A stretch of DNA of 16,964 nucleotides. Origin: Streptomyces sp. NBC_01276. GTDB lineage: Bacteria > Actinomycetota > Actinomycetes > Streptomycetales > Streptomycetaceae. The first letter of the stretch is position 1. The number at the start of each line of letters is the position of its first letter. The notes under the pieces were generated by a model. That model was not told where the DNA came from. It was given only the letters and a program-made list of their open reading frames with translations, and made no database searches. Positions 5,538-11,926 of the stretch are shown here, piece by piece. Location: the NCBI RefSeq assembly GCF_041435355.1, contig NZ_CP108446.1:1-16964 (forward strand), in the 5' to 3' direction. The position numbers and the translations under genes are program-made.

Positions 5538-7139
5538 CTAGAACGGGGCGGTGGCGGCCGGTTGCTCGGGCTGCTGGGCGTAGGCGGCCAACTCCGGGTG
5601 CTCCCGGGCCCACTGCTCCCGGAGGCGTCGGGTCTCCTCGGCCTCGGCGGCGCGCCGGGCCCGTACGGCCGCGTCCTTGGCCGCTTCCCGCTCGGCGTCC
5701 TCGGCGTACGCGTCGTCCAGGAGCAGCGCCCACTGGGCGGCCGCCTTGGCCCGCTCGGCCTGGGCGGCGTACTCCGCGTCCCGCTCGGCCCGCAGGCCGG
5801 CCGTGGCCTGCTCGATCGCCTCGGCCTCGGCCCGGTCGTGGCAGACCCAGCACAGGCCGTCCTCGGGCCGGGTGCCCTTGCCGGTGGCCTCGCACCGCCG
5901 GCCCTCGGGAGTCGTGCCCTCGCACTCCCACCACACCGGAGCCGGACCAGCCTCCCGCGGGCCGGGCACCTGGCCCTGACGCCGGGCAGCCTTGCGGTCC
6001 TCACGGCGCTGGGCGCAGGTCCGGCACGGCTGGCCGGTGTCGATGACGGTCCCGTCCTCGCACATCAGGTCCGGGCAGTCCGTGGACGGGCGGACCAGGC
6101 CGACCGCCACACCAACCGCGGAACCGATGCCCTTGCCGCCCTCCGCCGCGTCCATCGCGTACCCGTGCTGCCACCACCGCCGCCGCACCCGCTCCGCCAG
6201 CTGCCCGGCGGTCCGGCCGCCATCAAGACCCGCCTGGACCGCTTCCCGCACCGCCTTGAGTTGCGGGGCGTACGGGGGCAGCAGCGCCACCAGCTCCGCG
6301 GGCCAGGCGGCAGCGACCACTGCCACCGCTGCGGCCAGCTCCCCCGCTGCGGCGGTCTCCTCGGCCGACAACGGGACGCCCCCGGTCTTGCTGCCCTTCC
6401 CCGGCCGCGAACCCTGGTGCGGCGCGCCAGCGCCGGAGGACGCGGCGGAGCCGCCCACGCCGCCTCGCGCGCTACTACCCGCACTAGCCCTACGGGCGTC
6501 AGCGGCGCTACGCGCCGAAGGCGCTGCGGGGGTTTCTTGAGTGGGGAGAGTTACTGGGGAGGGTTGGGGGACTGAGAGTCCCCCCCCCCGGGACTGAGAG
6601 TCCCCCCCCCCGGGGGGACTGAGAGTCCCCCCCCCTGTCTGATTCATCCCGCTTTGGAGGGGGGGACTGAGAGTCCCCCCCTCCCCATTCGGCTCCTTCG
6701 CGGCCCCCTTGGAGCGCGGCTTGCCCTTGTCGCTGCGCTCCACCTTGGGCGGGGCCGGCGGCAGAGACGGGCGGTTCTCCCCCGTCAACGGCGGCAGCCC
6801 CTTGTGCCCCCGGTCCTGATTTACCCGGGCCAGCCGTTCCGGCCCGTACCAGGCCGCCGGGATCAGCAGGTCGTACACCTTCGGCCGCGAGTACTCCGGG
6901 ATGTACCGGGCCGCCTCCTGGTCCCCCAAGGCGATCAAGCCCCGCTCCCGCAGGAAGCCCAGACGGCGCTGCACCGTCTTCTCATCGCACAGTGCGACCC
7001 GGGCCAGCGTCTTCCGCGAGGGGAACGCGTTGCAGCCGTCCGAGTCGGCCTTCTCCGCCAGCCCCGACAAGATCATCCGGTCCGTCGTGTTGTTCACCGG
7101 GCTGTCGTGCATCGCCCACAGGATCGGCTCAAGCGCCAC
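5538..7139 (-). CDS. winged-helix protein with internal iterons, candidate replication initiator
   Basis: From GTG at 7139 the protein is 533 aa. Residues about 1-75 form a winged-helix domain: VALEPILWAMHDSPVNNTTD, then FPSRKTLARVALCDEKTVQR and LGFLRERGLI. Proteins starting this way are widespread on actinomycete plasmids and integrative elements. Residues 150-195 are low complexity (GGTLSPP twice) because the DNA carries four palindromes. A central helical region (QLKAVREAVQAGLDGGRTAG, RRRWWQHGYAMD) is followed by two Cys pairs (CRTCAQRR; CWVCHDR) that could bind zinc, then a long Ala/Glu/Arg coiled coil. The in-frame ATG at 7208 has no ribosome site, whereas the GTG overlaps the end of a short leader frame and matches the usual N terminus of relatives. 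Repeats within and next to the gene favour a replication role; a regulator is the alternative. It also differs from classic Rep families, so no symbol is given. Confidence 0.8.
   Translation of the reverse strand: MALEPILWAMHDSPVNNTTDRMILSGLAEKADSDGCNAFPSRKTLARVALCDEKTVQRRLGFLRERGLIALGDQEAARYIPEYSRPKVYDLLIPAAWYGPERLARVNQDRGHKGLPPLTGENRPSLPPAPPKVERSDKGKPRSKGAAKEPNGEGGTLSPPLQSGMNQTGGGTLSPPGGGDSQSRGGGLSVPQPSPVTLPTQETPAAPSARSAADARRASAGSSARGGVGGSAASSGAGAPHQGSRPGKGSKTGGVPLSAEETAAAGELAAAVAVVAAAWPAELVALLPPYAPQLKAVREAVQAGLDGGRTAGQLAERVRRRWWQHGYAMDAAEGGKGIGSAVGVAVGLVRPSTDCPDLMCEDGTVIDTGQPCRTCAQRREDRKAARRQGQVPGPREAGPAPVWWECEGTTPEGRRCEATGKGTRPEDGLCWVCHDRAEAEAIEQATAGLRAERDAEYAAQAERAKAAAQWALLLDDAYAEDAEREAAKDAAVRARRAAEAEETRRLREQWAREHPELAAYAQQPEQPAATAPF
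6566..6680. repeat. four copies of GGGACTGAGAGTCCC inside the rep-like gene
   Basis: The 15-bp core GGGACT-GAG-AGTCCC lies at 6568-6582, 6590-6604, 6615-6629 and 6663-6677, usually flanked by extra G and C runs so that the dyad grows to 8 bp per arm. Offsets are 22, 25 and 48 bp. Because 22 and 25 are not multiples of three, the copies are read in all three frames (GGTLSPP, GGTLSPP, GDSQSR, GGLSVP). Keeping the DNA while the peptide changes implies selection on DNA, as in iterons located within rep genes. Confidence 0.8.
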
Positions 7140-7242
7140 GGTGCCACCCCCGACCGAGGCCCAGGCAGACGTCCCACCGGGTGGAACCGCCGTCGTGACC
7201 GAGGCCATGTGGTGTGTGGTGCACTGCTACACGTACGCTCAT
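7129..7242 (-). CDS. possible 37-aa leader peptide of the rep-like gene
   Basis: ATG at 7242 follows GGGAGG (7254-7259) by 11 nt. The frame reads MSVRVAVHHTPHGLGHDGGS and ends WHRGA. Its stop TGA (7131-7129) lies just inside the rep-like gene, whose GTG start is at 7139, an 11-nt overlap typical of translational coupling. The peptide has no recognisable domain. It may serve only to bring ribosomes to the rep start, making Rep synthesis depend on leader translation. Confidence 0.4.
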   Translation of the reverse strand: MSVRVAVHHTPHGLGHDGGSTRWDVCLGLGRGWHRGA

Positions 7243-7317
7243 CAGTGAGCGCACCTCCCGTTCTTGCTGTGCGTAGGTGCTTCTCCGTCCCGGGCCGCGA
7301 ACCCGGGGTGGACCTGC

Positions 7318-7342
7318 GAGCCCCGCCATCATGGCGGGGCTC
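7318..7342 (+). terminator. strong hairpin with U-tract on the top strand
   Basis: GAGCCCCGCCA (7318-7328) pairs perfectly with TGGCGGGGCTC (7332-7342) around a 3-nt loop, and GTTGTGTTTT follows only on the top strand. No rightward gene lies to its left; the leftward rep leader does. It could end an antisense transcript, or act as an insulator. A CCCGGG/CCCGGG stem at 7289-7307 precedes it. Confidence 0.7.
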
Positions 7343-7422
7343 GTTGTGTTTTATGCCATGAACCGCCTGCCGATTTCGTGTCCGAGAGGCGGTGAGTTCG
7401 TGTTCTGTGCTCCGTCTCAGTT

Positions 7423-7468
7423 CTCCTCTCCGCTGTGCAGACGGAAATTAGTCTGACGCGGAGAGGAG
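7423..7468. repeat. large nested inverted repeat between gntR and rep-like gene
   Basis: CTCCTCTCCGC (7423-7433) and GCGGAGAGGAG (7458-7468) are a perfect 11-bp inverted repeat enclosing CAGAC (7438-7442) and GTCTG (7451-7455), with GGAAATTA at the tip. It lies about 70 bp past the gntR stop and upstream of the rep leader. It may be the gntR terminator or an operator of the rep promoter. Confidence 0.55.
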
Positions 7469-7537
7469 GACTGTTGACAGATATGTGTCTTTGAGATTCC
7501 CCTAGATGGGAATTCTCTGCACGCTCTCATCCGACTT

Positions 7538-8293
7538 TCAGCCGATGATGTCGAGCGTGATTCGGTGGTGCAGTGGTGCGGTTGTCACGGTCACATACAG
7601 CGTTTCCCCATCCGGGGTCCGGGTGATATTCACGACCCGAAATCCGGGGCTCCCTTCCTGCATTCCGAGGGCCTCGGATGCGGCAGGGTCCATGGGCTCG
7701 GCTGTGATTCGGGCTTCGGTGCGGTCCACGTCCCATCCGAGCCAGTCAGCCACCCGGGTACCGTGCGGCGGCCGGATCGGAGGCGCACCGACCGGGGCCA
7801 GCATCGGCGGAACGCCGTCGTACCCCTCCGGCCGCGCTGAGGCCACGGCGTACGCCAACACGGTCACCTTGTGCTGCACCGGGATGCCGCCGACTCGGCG
7901 GACGCGGTGGCGCTCTACAACGTCCGTCCCCTCCGCGAACCCCCAGTCAGCCAGGGCGGCCGACGCGGTCAGTTGGCGTACCAGGTAGGTCTCCTCCGTG
8001 GCTTCGCCCCCGGAGCCGTTGGGCCGCCATGCCTCGGCGGCCGTGAGGTCCGGCGGAGCGTACGTGCCCAGGTGGGCGTCAGCAGACGGACCAGCGGCGA
8101 CAGTTGTTCCGCTGCCGGCTGCGGTGCGGGTCAGACCCAGGGCAGACAGGACGGCGTACGCGGCGGAGGCCGTCTGCTGGCTCACTCCGTACTGCTCGGC
8201 CAGGTCCCGCACGCTGGGGAGACGGGCGCCGTAGGCGTGCTCGCCTGCCGCGATCCCCTTCCTTATGTCCGCCACGATCGCACTGGCGTTCAT
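7538..8293 (-). CDS. GntR-family (HutC/UTRA type) transcriptional repressor, Kor-like
   Basis: The 251-aa product has an N-terminal winged helix (residues about 1-68): MNASAIVADIRKGIAAGEHA, then RLPSVRDLAEQYGVSQQTAS and a YAVLSALGLTRTAAGSG wing. A UTRA-like effector domain follows (about 95-250), with TDVVERHRVRRVGGIPVQHK and ending TTAPLHHRITLDIIG. ATG at 8293 has GGGAGGAG six nt upstream. In actinomycete conjugative elements, GntR repressors such as KorSA of pSAM2 hold the transfer genes silent. Here it is divergent from a membrane-protein operon that resembles a transfer/spread cluster, so the same job is likely (inference). Repeated ATGCGTCA sites in the intergenic region are candidate operators, one overlapping its own promoter. 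Confidence 0.9.
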   Translation of the reverse strand: MNASAIVADIRKGIAAGEHAYGARLPSVRDLAEQYGVSQQTASAAYAVLSALGLTRTAAGSGTTVAAGPSADAHLGTYAPPDLTAAEAWRPNGSGGEATEETYLVRQLTASAALADWGFAEGTDVVERHRVRRVGGIPVQHKVTVLAYAVASARPEGYDGVPPMLAPVGAPPIRPPHGTRVADWLGWDVDRTEARITAEPMDPAASEALGMQEGSPGFRVVNITRTPDGETLYVTVTTAPLHHRITLDIIG

Positions 8294-8312
8294 GTGTCAC
8301 TCCTCCCGATCT

Positions 8313-8341
8313 GATGCGTCATTACAGGCTATCGGTGTCAA
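8313..8341 (-). promoter_or_regulatory. leftward promoter of gntR with ATGCGTCA site
   Basis: TTGACA on the bottom strand (8341-8336) is a perfect -35. The matching -10 about 17 nt on (CGCATC) is weak and overlaps ATGCGTCA (8314-8321). The same octamer recurs at 8363-8370. A palindrome GGAGTACTCC lies at 8342-8351. This arrangement fits autoregulation. Confidence 0.5.
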
Positions 8342-8362
8342 GGAGTACTCCCCCGGAGTCGA

Positions 8363-8417
8363 ATGCGTCAAGCTACCTGCAAACCATCTTGACAGTTGTG
8401 GGGCGGATCTCTAACGT
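8363..8417 (+). promoter_or_regulatory. rightward promoter of the transfer-like operon
   Basis: TTGACA (8389-8394) and TAACGT (8412-8417) are separated by exactly 17 bp, the best sigma-70/HrdB-type promoter in the window. An ATGCGTCA site (8363-8370) ends 18 bp upstream of the -35. Transcription would start near 8424. Confidence 0.75.
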
Positions 8418-8435
8418 CGTGTCATGTCAGCTGGA

Positions 8436-8463
8436 GCGGCCCCCGGTTGGAGCCGGGGGCCGC
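8436..8463 (+). promoter_or_regulatory. 5' leader hairpin, possible attenuator
   Basis: GCGGCCCCCGG (8436-8446) pairs with CCGGGGGCCGC (8453-8463) around a 6-nt loop, starting about 12 nt after the predicted transcription start. There is no U-run. It could stabilise the mRNA or attenuate transcription. Confidence 0.5.
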
Positions 8464-8566
8464 CTGTGCCGGGCGCATTGGAGTGCGCGCGACACAGCCC
8501 GACGTTGGAGCGTCGGACTGGCTGTCGGACCTGCCCGTGTATGCGTGGAGAGAGGCCGACGTCGTG

Positions 8567-8767
8567 ATGGTTGCAGAGGCGGGGCGCTGGTGGCGCCCCG
8601 GGCGGGGCGGGTGCCCCGCGGTGGTGGGGACGCGGACGGTTTTACCGTCACGGCGCTGCGCTGCCGTACAGAACGAGTTCCCGCAGGCGGCGCCGGAGGC
8701 GTTGGGTCTGGGTGGGGATGAGCTGCGGGTGCGTGCGAGCCTGCGGGCGCTCGGAGTAGAGCTGTGA
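8567..8767 (+). CDS. small hypothetical protein (66 aa), first gene of the operon
   Basis: The frame ends QAAPEALGLGGDELRVRASL followed by RALGVEL, and its TGA overlaps the WhiB start codon in a GTGA junction, which argues that it is translated. ATG at 8567 or the adjacent GTG at 8564 are the best starts, with GGAGAGAGG at 8547-8555. A longer version from GTG at 8483 (VRATQPDVGASDWLSDLPVY) is possible and reads well. The codon TTA at 8642-8644 is rare in Streptomyces and would make translation depend on the bldA tRNA. A small palindrome GACGGT-TTT-ACCGTC (8635-8649) surrounds that codon. No family is recognised. Confidence 0.55.
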   Translation: MVAEAGRWWRPGRGGCPAVVGTRTVLPSRRCAAVQNEFPQAAPEALGLGGDELRVRASLRALGVEL

Positions 8768-9156
8768 GCCCGGTGCGCGGGGTGCCCCCGCTGCCCGCGG
8801 TCCGTCCGGCGGACTGGCTCGACCGGCTGTGGGAGTACGAGGACCTGGCCCCCGCTCCGGCCGTGCGCCGGGAGCGGTCGGGTGGTCCGGCCTGCACGAG
8901 CGTGAACCCGGAGGTGTTCTTCCCGGAGCCGTGGGAGCTGACCCCGGTTGAGCGGGAGGCGTCCCCGGCGGAGCGGAAGGCGCTGGCGGTGTGCGCTGGG
9001 TGCCCGGTGCAGTCCTGGTGCCTGGCCCGGGACCTGGAGCAGTGCTCCGCCCCGTCCAAGGTGCTCGGGGTGCGTGGGGGTCTGCGTCAGTCGGAGCGTC
9101 GGGCGCTGCATGTCCGGCTGTTCGGCCGACGGCCGCGGAACGGGGTGCAGTCGTGA
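8764..9156 (+). CDS. WhiB-family iron-sulfur transcription factor
   Basis: The 130-aa product has the four WhiB cysteines: C44 (GPAC), then C77, C80 and C86 in LAVCAGCPVQSWC, spacing C-X32-C-X2-C-X5-C. A fifth Cys is at 94. Known WhiB proteins bind a 4Fe-4S cluster through these residues. The usual G[VI]WGG turn appears as GVRGG at 102-106, Trp replaced by Arg, followed by a basic C terminus (RQSERRALHVRLFGRRPR) that would contact DNA. VNPEVFFPE after the first Cys is typical. The GTG start overlaps the previous stop, and its own stop overlaps the next GTG. WhiB-like genes are frequent on actinomycete plasmids and phages. Here it probably senses redox or developmental state for the operon or host sigma factors (inference). 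Confidence 0.92.
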   Translation: MSPVRGVPPLPAVRPADWLDRLWEYEDLAPAPAVRRERSGGPACTSVNPEVFFPEPWELTPVEREASPAERKALAVCAGCPVQSWCLARDLEQCSAPSKVLGVRGGLRQSERRALHVRLFGRRPRNGVQS

Positions 9157-9785
9157 GCGCCACGTCCTGGGCACGGGCGACGGCCCGCCGGAAGATGATC
9201 AACCGGGACGCGGCCGTGGCCGAGGCTGATGTCGTTCCGGCGGCCGAGGCCGAGACTGCCGCGCAGGAGTCGCCGTACCTCACTCGCGCGGACATGGCCG
9301 CGTTCGCGGACAGGCTCGGCGCGGTCATGGCCGAGACCCCCGAGGAGCGCCGCCACCGCCTTCACCTGGAGCGTGAGCGCCACTTTGAGGAGCAGGGGGA
9401 GACGCGGGTACAGCGGCGGATCCGTCACCGCCAGGAGCAGCGCGCGCAGCGCCACCGTGACACCGCCCTGTACCGCGTCCACCACTCCGAGCGTGCCCGC
9501 CGGTTTCGGCGGTGGGTGCTGCTGACGGCCGCCTCGGCCTCCCTCGGGTTCGCGTTCGGCGCGGTGCAGGCACTGACCCTGCCGCCCCGGCCGGTGGCGT
9601 ACGCGGTCCTGGCCGCCTCGTGGGTCCTGGACTGGCGGGTCCGTGGCCGGGGTGCGCTGCGCCTGTCCGAGGTGCGCGGCGTGGGCCTGCTGATCGCCGT
9701 GATCGTCCGTATCCCGTTCGCGTCCGCGCTGGCCGTCGTGTCCGGCCTCGGCCCGCTGTTCGGCCTCTCCCCCTTCCATCACTGA
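9153..9785 (+). CDS. membrane protein with basic coiled-coil N-terminal domain
   Basis: GTG at 9153 overlaps the WhiB stop by 4 nt; the 210-aa product starts VSATSWARATARRKMINRDA. Residues 1-120 are soluble and charged, with a long helix rich in Arg, Glu and His (ETPEERRHRLHLERERHFEE). Membrane segments follow at about 121-141 (WVLLTAASASLGFAFGAVQA), 147-161 and 176-205. The cytoplasmic Arg-rich part could bind nucleic acid or partner proteins. No named family is recognised. Its place between WhiB and further membrane proteins suggests a role like Spd (plasmid spread) proteins, by context only. Confidence 0.85.
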   Translation: MSATSWARATARRKMINRDAAVAEADVVPAAEAETAAQESPYLTRADMAAFADRLGAVMAETPEERRHRLHLERERHFEEQGETRVQRRIRHRQEQRAQRHRDTALYRVHHSERARRFRRWVLLTAASASLGFAFGAVQALTLPPRPVAYAVLAASWVLDWRVRGRGALRLSEVRGVGLLIAVIVRIPFASALAVVSGLGPLFGLSPFHH

Positions 9786-9795
9786 GGAGTCCCCC

Positions 9796-10206
9796 ATGTT
9801 CGGAGTGTTCGGCACGGGCGGCGCGCTGCTCGTGATCATGGTCGCCCTGTTTCTGTACAAGCGGGGCGGAGGCAAGTTCCAGCCGGTCAAGGACCACCAC
9901 GTCGTCTACTGGGGCGCCGCGATCGGGATCCTGGCCGCCGGTGCCGGTGAGGCCTTCCGGCAGGTCGGCACGGTGTCCGAGACCTTCCAGAGCGCCATGC
10001 AGTCCCAGTCCGCCACGGTGGGCACGGTCGGGCCGGCCGCCACCGCCGCGATCCTGGTCCTGATCGCGTTCGGCTCGAAGCCCTCGTTCTTCAAGGACCT
10101 GATCTGCGGGGTCGCGGCGCCCGGTGCTCTCTCCGCGGCCGGTGCGGCGTGGGCGCTGCCCGTCACCATCACCGGTGCGCTCCTGCGCTCCGTCGTGGGG
10201 GCGTGA
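9796..10206 (+). CDS. polytopic membrane protein (136 aa)
   Basis: GAGGAG overlaps the previous stop and lies 6 nt before the ATG. The product begins MFGVFGTGGALLVIMVALFL. Hydrophobic segments lie at about 6-21, 38-52, 77-93 and 103-130, with a polar loop (EAFRQVGTVSETFQSAMQSQ) between the second and third. The loop KRGGGKFQPVKDHH after the first segment is basic. It is Gly/Ala-rich and small, like membrane components of actinomycete spread clusters. The stop and the next ATG share a base (TGATG), so translation is coupled. Confidence 0.85.
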   Translation: MFGVFGTGGALLVIMVALFLYKRGGGKFQPVKDHHVVYWGAAIGILAAGAGEAFRQVGTVSETFQSAMQSQSATVGTVGPAATAAILVLIAFGSKPSFFKDLICGVAAPGALSAAGAAWALPVTITGALLRSVVGA

Positions 10207-11165
10207 TGCGCTACCTCGACGGGATCAGCCTGGACGCGTTCGGCCGTGGCAACCGGCGCATGCTGGCCCCCGTGCTGGCATGGGCGAAGGAGCCGGTACC
10301 CGTGCCCGTGCCCGTGCCGGAGGCCGCTGCCGAAGGACCCAAGGCGGCCGAGGGGGAGAAGCCCGCCAAGGGCTCCCCCGCCAAGAAGGCGGAGAAGACG
10401 CCGGAGCCGAAGATGCGCCGAAGGATCGGTGTGCGTCACCTCGGCTACGCCGCCGGGGGCGCGTTCTTCCTGTGGCCGGTGGTCGGGGGATGGGTGCCGA
10501 CCGTGCTCACCACGGCCCCGGCCGTGTGGGTCGTGGCCGCCCTGATCGCCGGTCAGCAGGGCGACCAGGACCCCGGCGCCGAGGGCGACGACGACCAGGA
10601 ACAGCCGCAGGAGGAGGCTGGCGGGGCCGACCGCGGTACAGCGCTGCTGCTGCACGTGGTCGGGGCGCTGGCCGAGGCCGAGGCGGCCGGGCGGGTGGGG
10701 CTGCACCTGGACGTGGTGCTGGCCTCCGCCGTTGCGGCCGGGCTGCTGGCGGAGGGCACGGAGCAGGGGGAGTTCCGGACCTGGGTGGAGCGCGCTGGCC
10801 TGCCCACCGCCGACAAGGTCGGCTACCGGATCAACGGCACGCCCACGACCCGGGTGGGGCTGCGGCTCGACGCGGCGACGGAGGCCCTGGGGATGTCCCC
10901 GGCGGCCCTGCTCGCGGCCCGCTCCCAGGCCCCCGTCCAGACCCGGGGGGAGACCCCCGTGGCGGCCCCCGCCCGGGTGCCCGTTCAGGCGGTCGGGGAG
11001 AGGCCCGCCGAGGCCCCCGCCAGCACCCCCGCCGAGGCCCCCGCACCGGCCCTCCCCGGCACCCCCGTACCGGCCGTTCTGCGGCTGATTTCCGGGGGGT
11101 TGCTGGACCCCGATTCCACCCCTTCCCCGGCCCTCTCCCAGGGGCGGGCCCAGGGAGCCCGTTAG
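10206..11165 (+). CDS. membrane-anchored protein with Pro/Ala-rich tails (319 aa)
   Basis: ATG at 10206 overlaps the previous stop by one base. N terminus: MRYLDGISLDAFGRGNRRML, then a VPVPVPVP stretch and a Lys/Glu/Ala-rich linker (38-70). Two membrane segments follow (about 78-95 and 98-116). An acidic linker (GDDDQEQPQEEAGG) precedes a compact helical domain at 143-245: LLLHVVGALAEAEAAGRVGL, RTWVERAGLPTADKVGYRIN and a LDAATEALGMSPAALLAARS helix pair. The rest is Pro/Ala-rich and probably disordered. The 143-245 domain resembles domains following the transmembrane part of plasmid-borne actinomycete proteins, but I cannot name the family. Cytoplasmic location of that domain is inferred from the basic residues at 71-77. 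Confidence 0.8.
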   Translation: MRYLDGISLDAFGRGNRRMLAPVLAWAKEPVPVPVPVPEAAAEGPKAAEGEKPAKGSPAKKAEKTPEPKMRRRIGVRHLGYAAGGAFFLWPVVGGWVPTVLTTAPAVWVVAALIAGQQGDQDPGAEGDDDQEQPQEEAGGADRGTALLLHVVGALAEAEAAGRVGLHLDVVLASAVAAGLLAEGTEQGEFRTWVERAGLPTADKVGYRINGTPTTRVGLRLDAATEALGMSPAALLAARSQAPVQTRGETPVAAPARVPVQAVGERPAEAPASTPAEAPAPALPGTPVPAVLRLISGGLLDPDSTPSPALSQGRAQGAR

Positions 11166-11378
11166 ACGGCCCTATCGGCCCCGTGACCTGCGGTTCTATC
11201 GGCCGCCTTACGGGGCCTAACAGGGGCCCTGACGCCCTTCCCTGACACCCCAGACACCGGCCCCCGAGAGGGGTCGGGAGCACCAAAAACAAGACACCCC
11301 GAGGCAGCCGAACTCTTGGCAGATGGGCGGCCGCCCCGGGGCACACCATCCCGTTTTCACGGAACAGGAGTCCCCATC
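11166..11378 (+). promoter_or_regulatory. structured intergenic region inside the operon
   Basis: GGCCCCGT (11177-11184) pairs with ACGGGGCC (11210-11217), enclosing GCGG (11190-11193) and CCGC (11203-11206). CTATCGGCC is directly repeated at 11172 and 11196, 24 bp apart. A small CCGT-TTTC-ACGG hairpin (11351-11362) precedes the next ribosome site. This 213-nt gap may hold a terminator or processing site and possibly an internal promoter for the small genes that follow. Confidence 0.45.
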
Positions 11379-11519
11379 ATGGCACTTCGCAAGACGATGC
11401 CCATGGCGCCGGGTACCCGGCCCGACCCGCAGCACGAGACGACCTACCAGGCCTCCCGCGGCGGACACCACAAGCCGGCGGAGAAGCCGGTCGCCGGTAC
11501 GCCGAAGGACAAGCGCTGA
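11379..11519 (+). CDS. 46-aa basic protein
   Basis: ATG at 11379 has AGGAG (11366-11370) eight nt upstream. The peptide starts MALRKTMPMAPGTRPDPQHE and continues with TTYQASRGGHHKPAEKPVAG before ending TPKDKR. It is rich in Lys, Arg, His and Pro, with no hydrophobic core, so it is probably a disordered nucleic-acid or protein-binding peptide. Its stop shares a base with the next ATG. No family is recognised; the good ribosome site and coupling support it as real. Confidence 0.7.
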   Translation: MALRKTMPMAPGTRPDPQHETTYQASRGGHHKPAEKPVAGTPKDKR

Positions 11520-11653
11520 TGGCCCGCCACACGGCGCCGGTCTGTCACGGGCGCGCGATGAAGCTGGACACCAAGGCGCGCCAGTACACCTGCCGCAGGT
11601 GCGGCGGCTGGACCACTCGTCTGCTGGCCCTCGTGGTGGGGGGTGCCCAGTGA
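11519..11653 (+). CDS. 44-aa zinc-ribbon-like protein
   Basis: ATG at 11519 overlaps the previous stop (TGATG). The product begins MARHTAPVCHGRAMKLDTKA, then RQYTCRRCGGWTTRLLALVV and GGAQ. C9-H10 and C25-X2-C28 could form a small zinc-ribbon or zinc-knuckle site, though only three cysteines plus a His are available. The C-terminal LLALVVGG is short and hydrophobic. The stop overlaps the next GTG in a GTGA junction. Position and overlaps on both sides make it a likely gene despite its size; function unknown. Confidence 0.65.
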   Translation: MARHTAPVCHGRAMKLDTKARQYTCRRCGGWTTRLLALVVGGAQ

Positions 11654-11805
11654 GCGCCGAGATGCAGGCTGCGGCGGCGCAGGCCGCGACCCAGGCCGAG
11701 GCCGCCCGGATTGCCGCCGAGGCGGCCGCGGAGGCCGCCCGTTCCGCGTCGGAGGTGGCCGCCGCCCTCGCCGCGAACATCGCGGCCCACCTGTCCGGCA
11801 ACTGA
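11650..11805 (+). CDS. 51-aa alanine-rich helical peptide
   Basis: GTG at 11650 overlaps the previous stop by 4 nt. After VSAEMQ the peptide is nearly all Ala, Glu, Gln and Arg (AAAAQAATQAEAARIAAEAA), ending LAANIAAHLSGN. This predicts a single long helix with heptad-like pattern, able to form a coiled coil, perhaps with the Ala/Glu coiled coil of the DUF2637 protein encoded just downstream (inference). It resembles a free-standing copy of such repeats. No family is recognised. Confidence 0.65.
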   Translation: MSAEMQAAAAQAATQAEAARIAAEAAAEAARSASEVAAALAANIAAHLSGN

Positions 11806-11868
11806 CCGACCGGCACCGGCCGCGGAAGCGCACCCCTGTACGGGCGAGCCACCGCGGCCGGCTCCATC

Positions 11869-11900
11869 CGGCGGGCCGGGAGGGAACTCCCGGCCCGCCG
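11869..11900 (+). terminator. 14-bp hairpin before the DUF2637 gene
   Basis: CGGCGGGCCGGGAG (11869-11882) pairs perfectly with CTCCCGGCCCGCCG (11887-11900) around GGAA. It ends 15 nt before the CGGAGGT ribosome site of the next gene. It may partly terminate transcription or protect the downstream mRNA; there is no U-tract. Confidence 0.55.
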
Positions 11901-11926
11901 CCCATGACCTTGCTTCGGAGGTATCG

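Noticed and set aside
7289..7342. tRNA-like T-arm (CCCGGGTTCGCGGCCCGGG on the bottom strand)
   Set aside because: No acceptor, D or anticodon arms can be folded around it; better explained as a hairpin next to a terminator.
10124..11245. 373-codon top-strand frame overlapping the 319-aa membrane protein
   Set aside because: Arg/Gly-rich shadow frame; the alternative frame has membrane segments and a coupled start.
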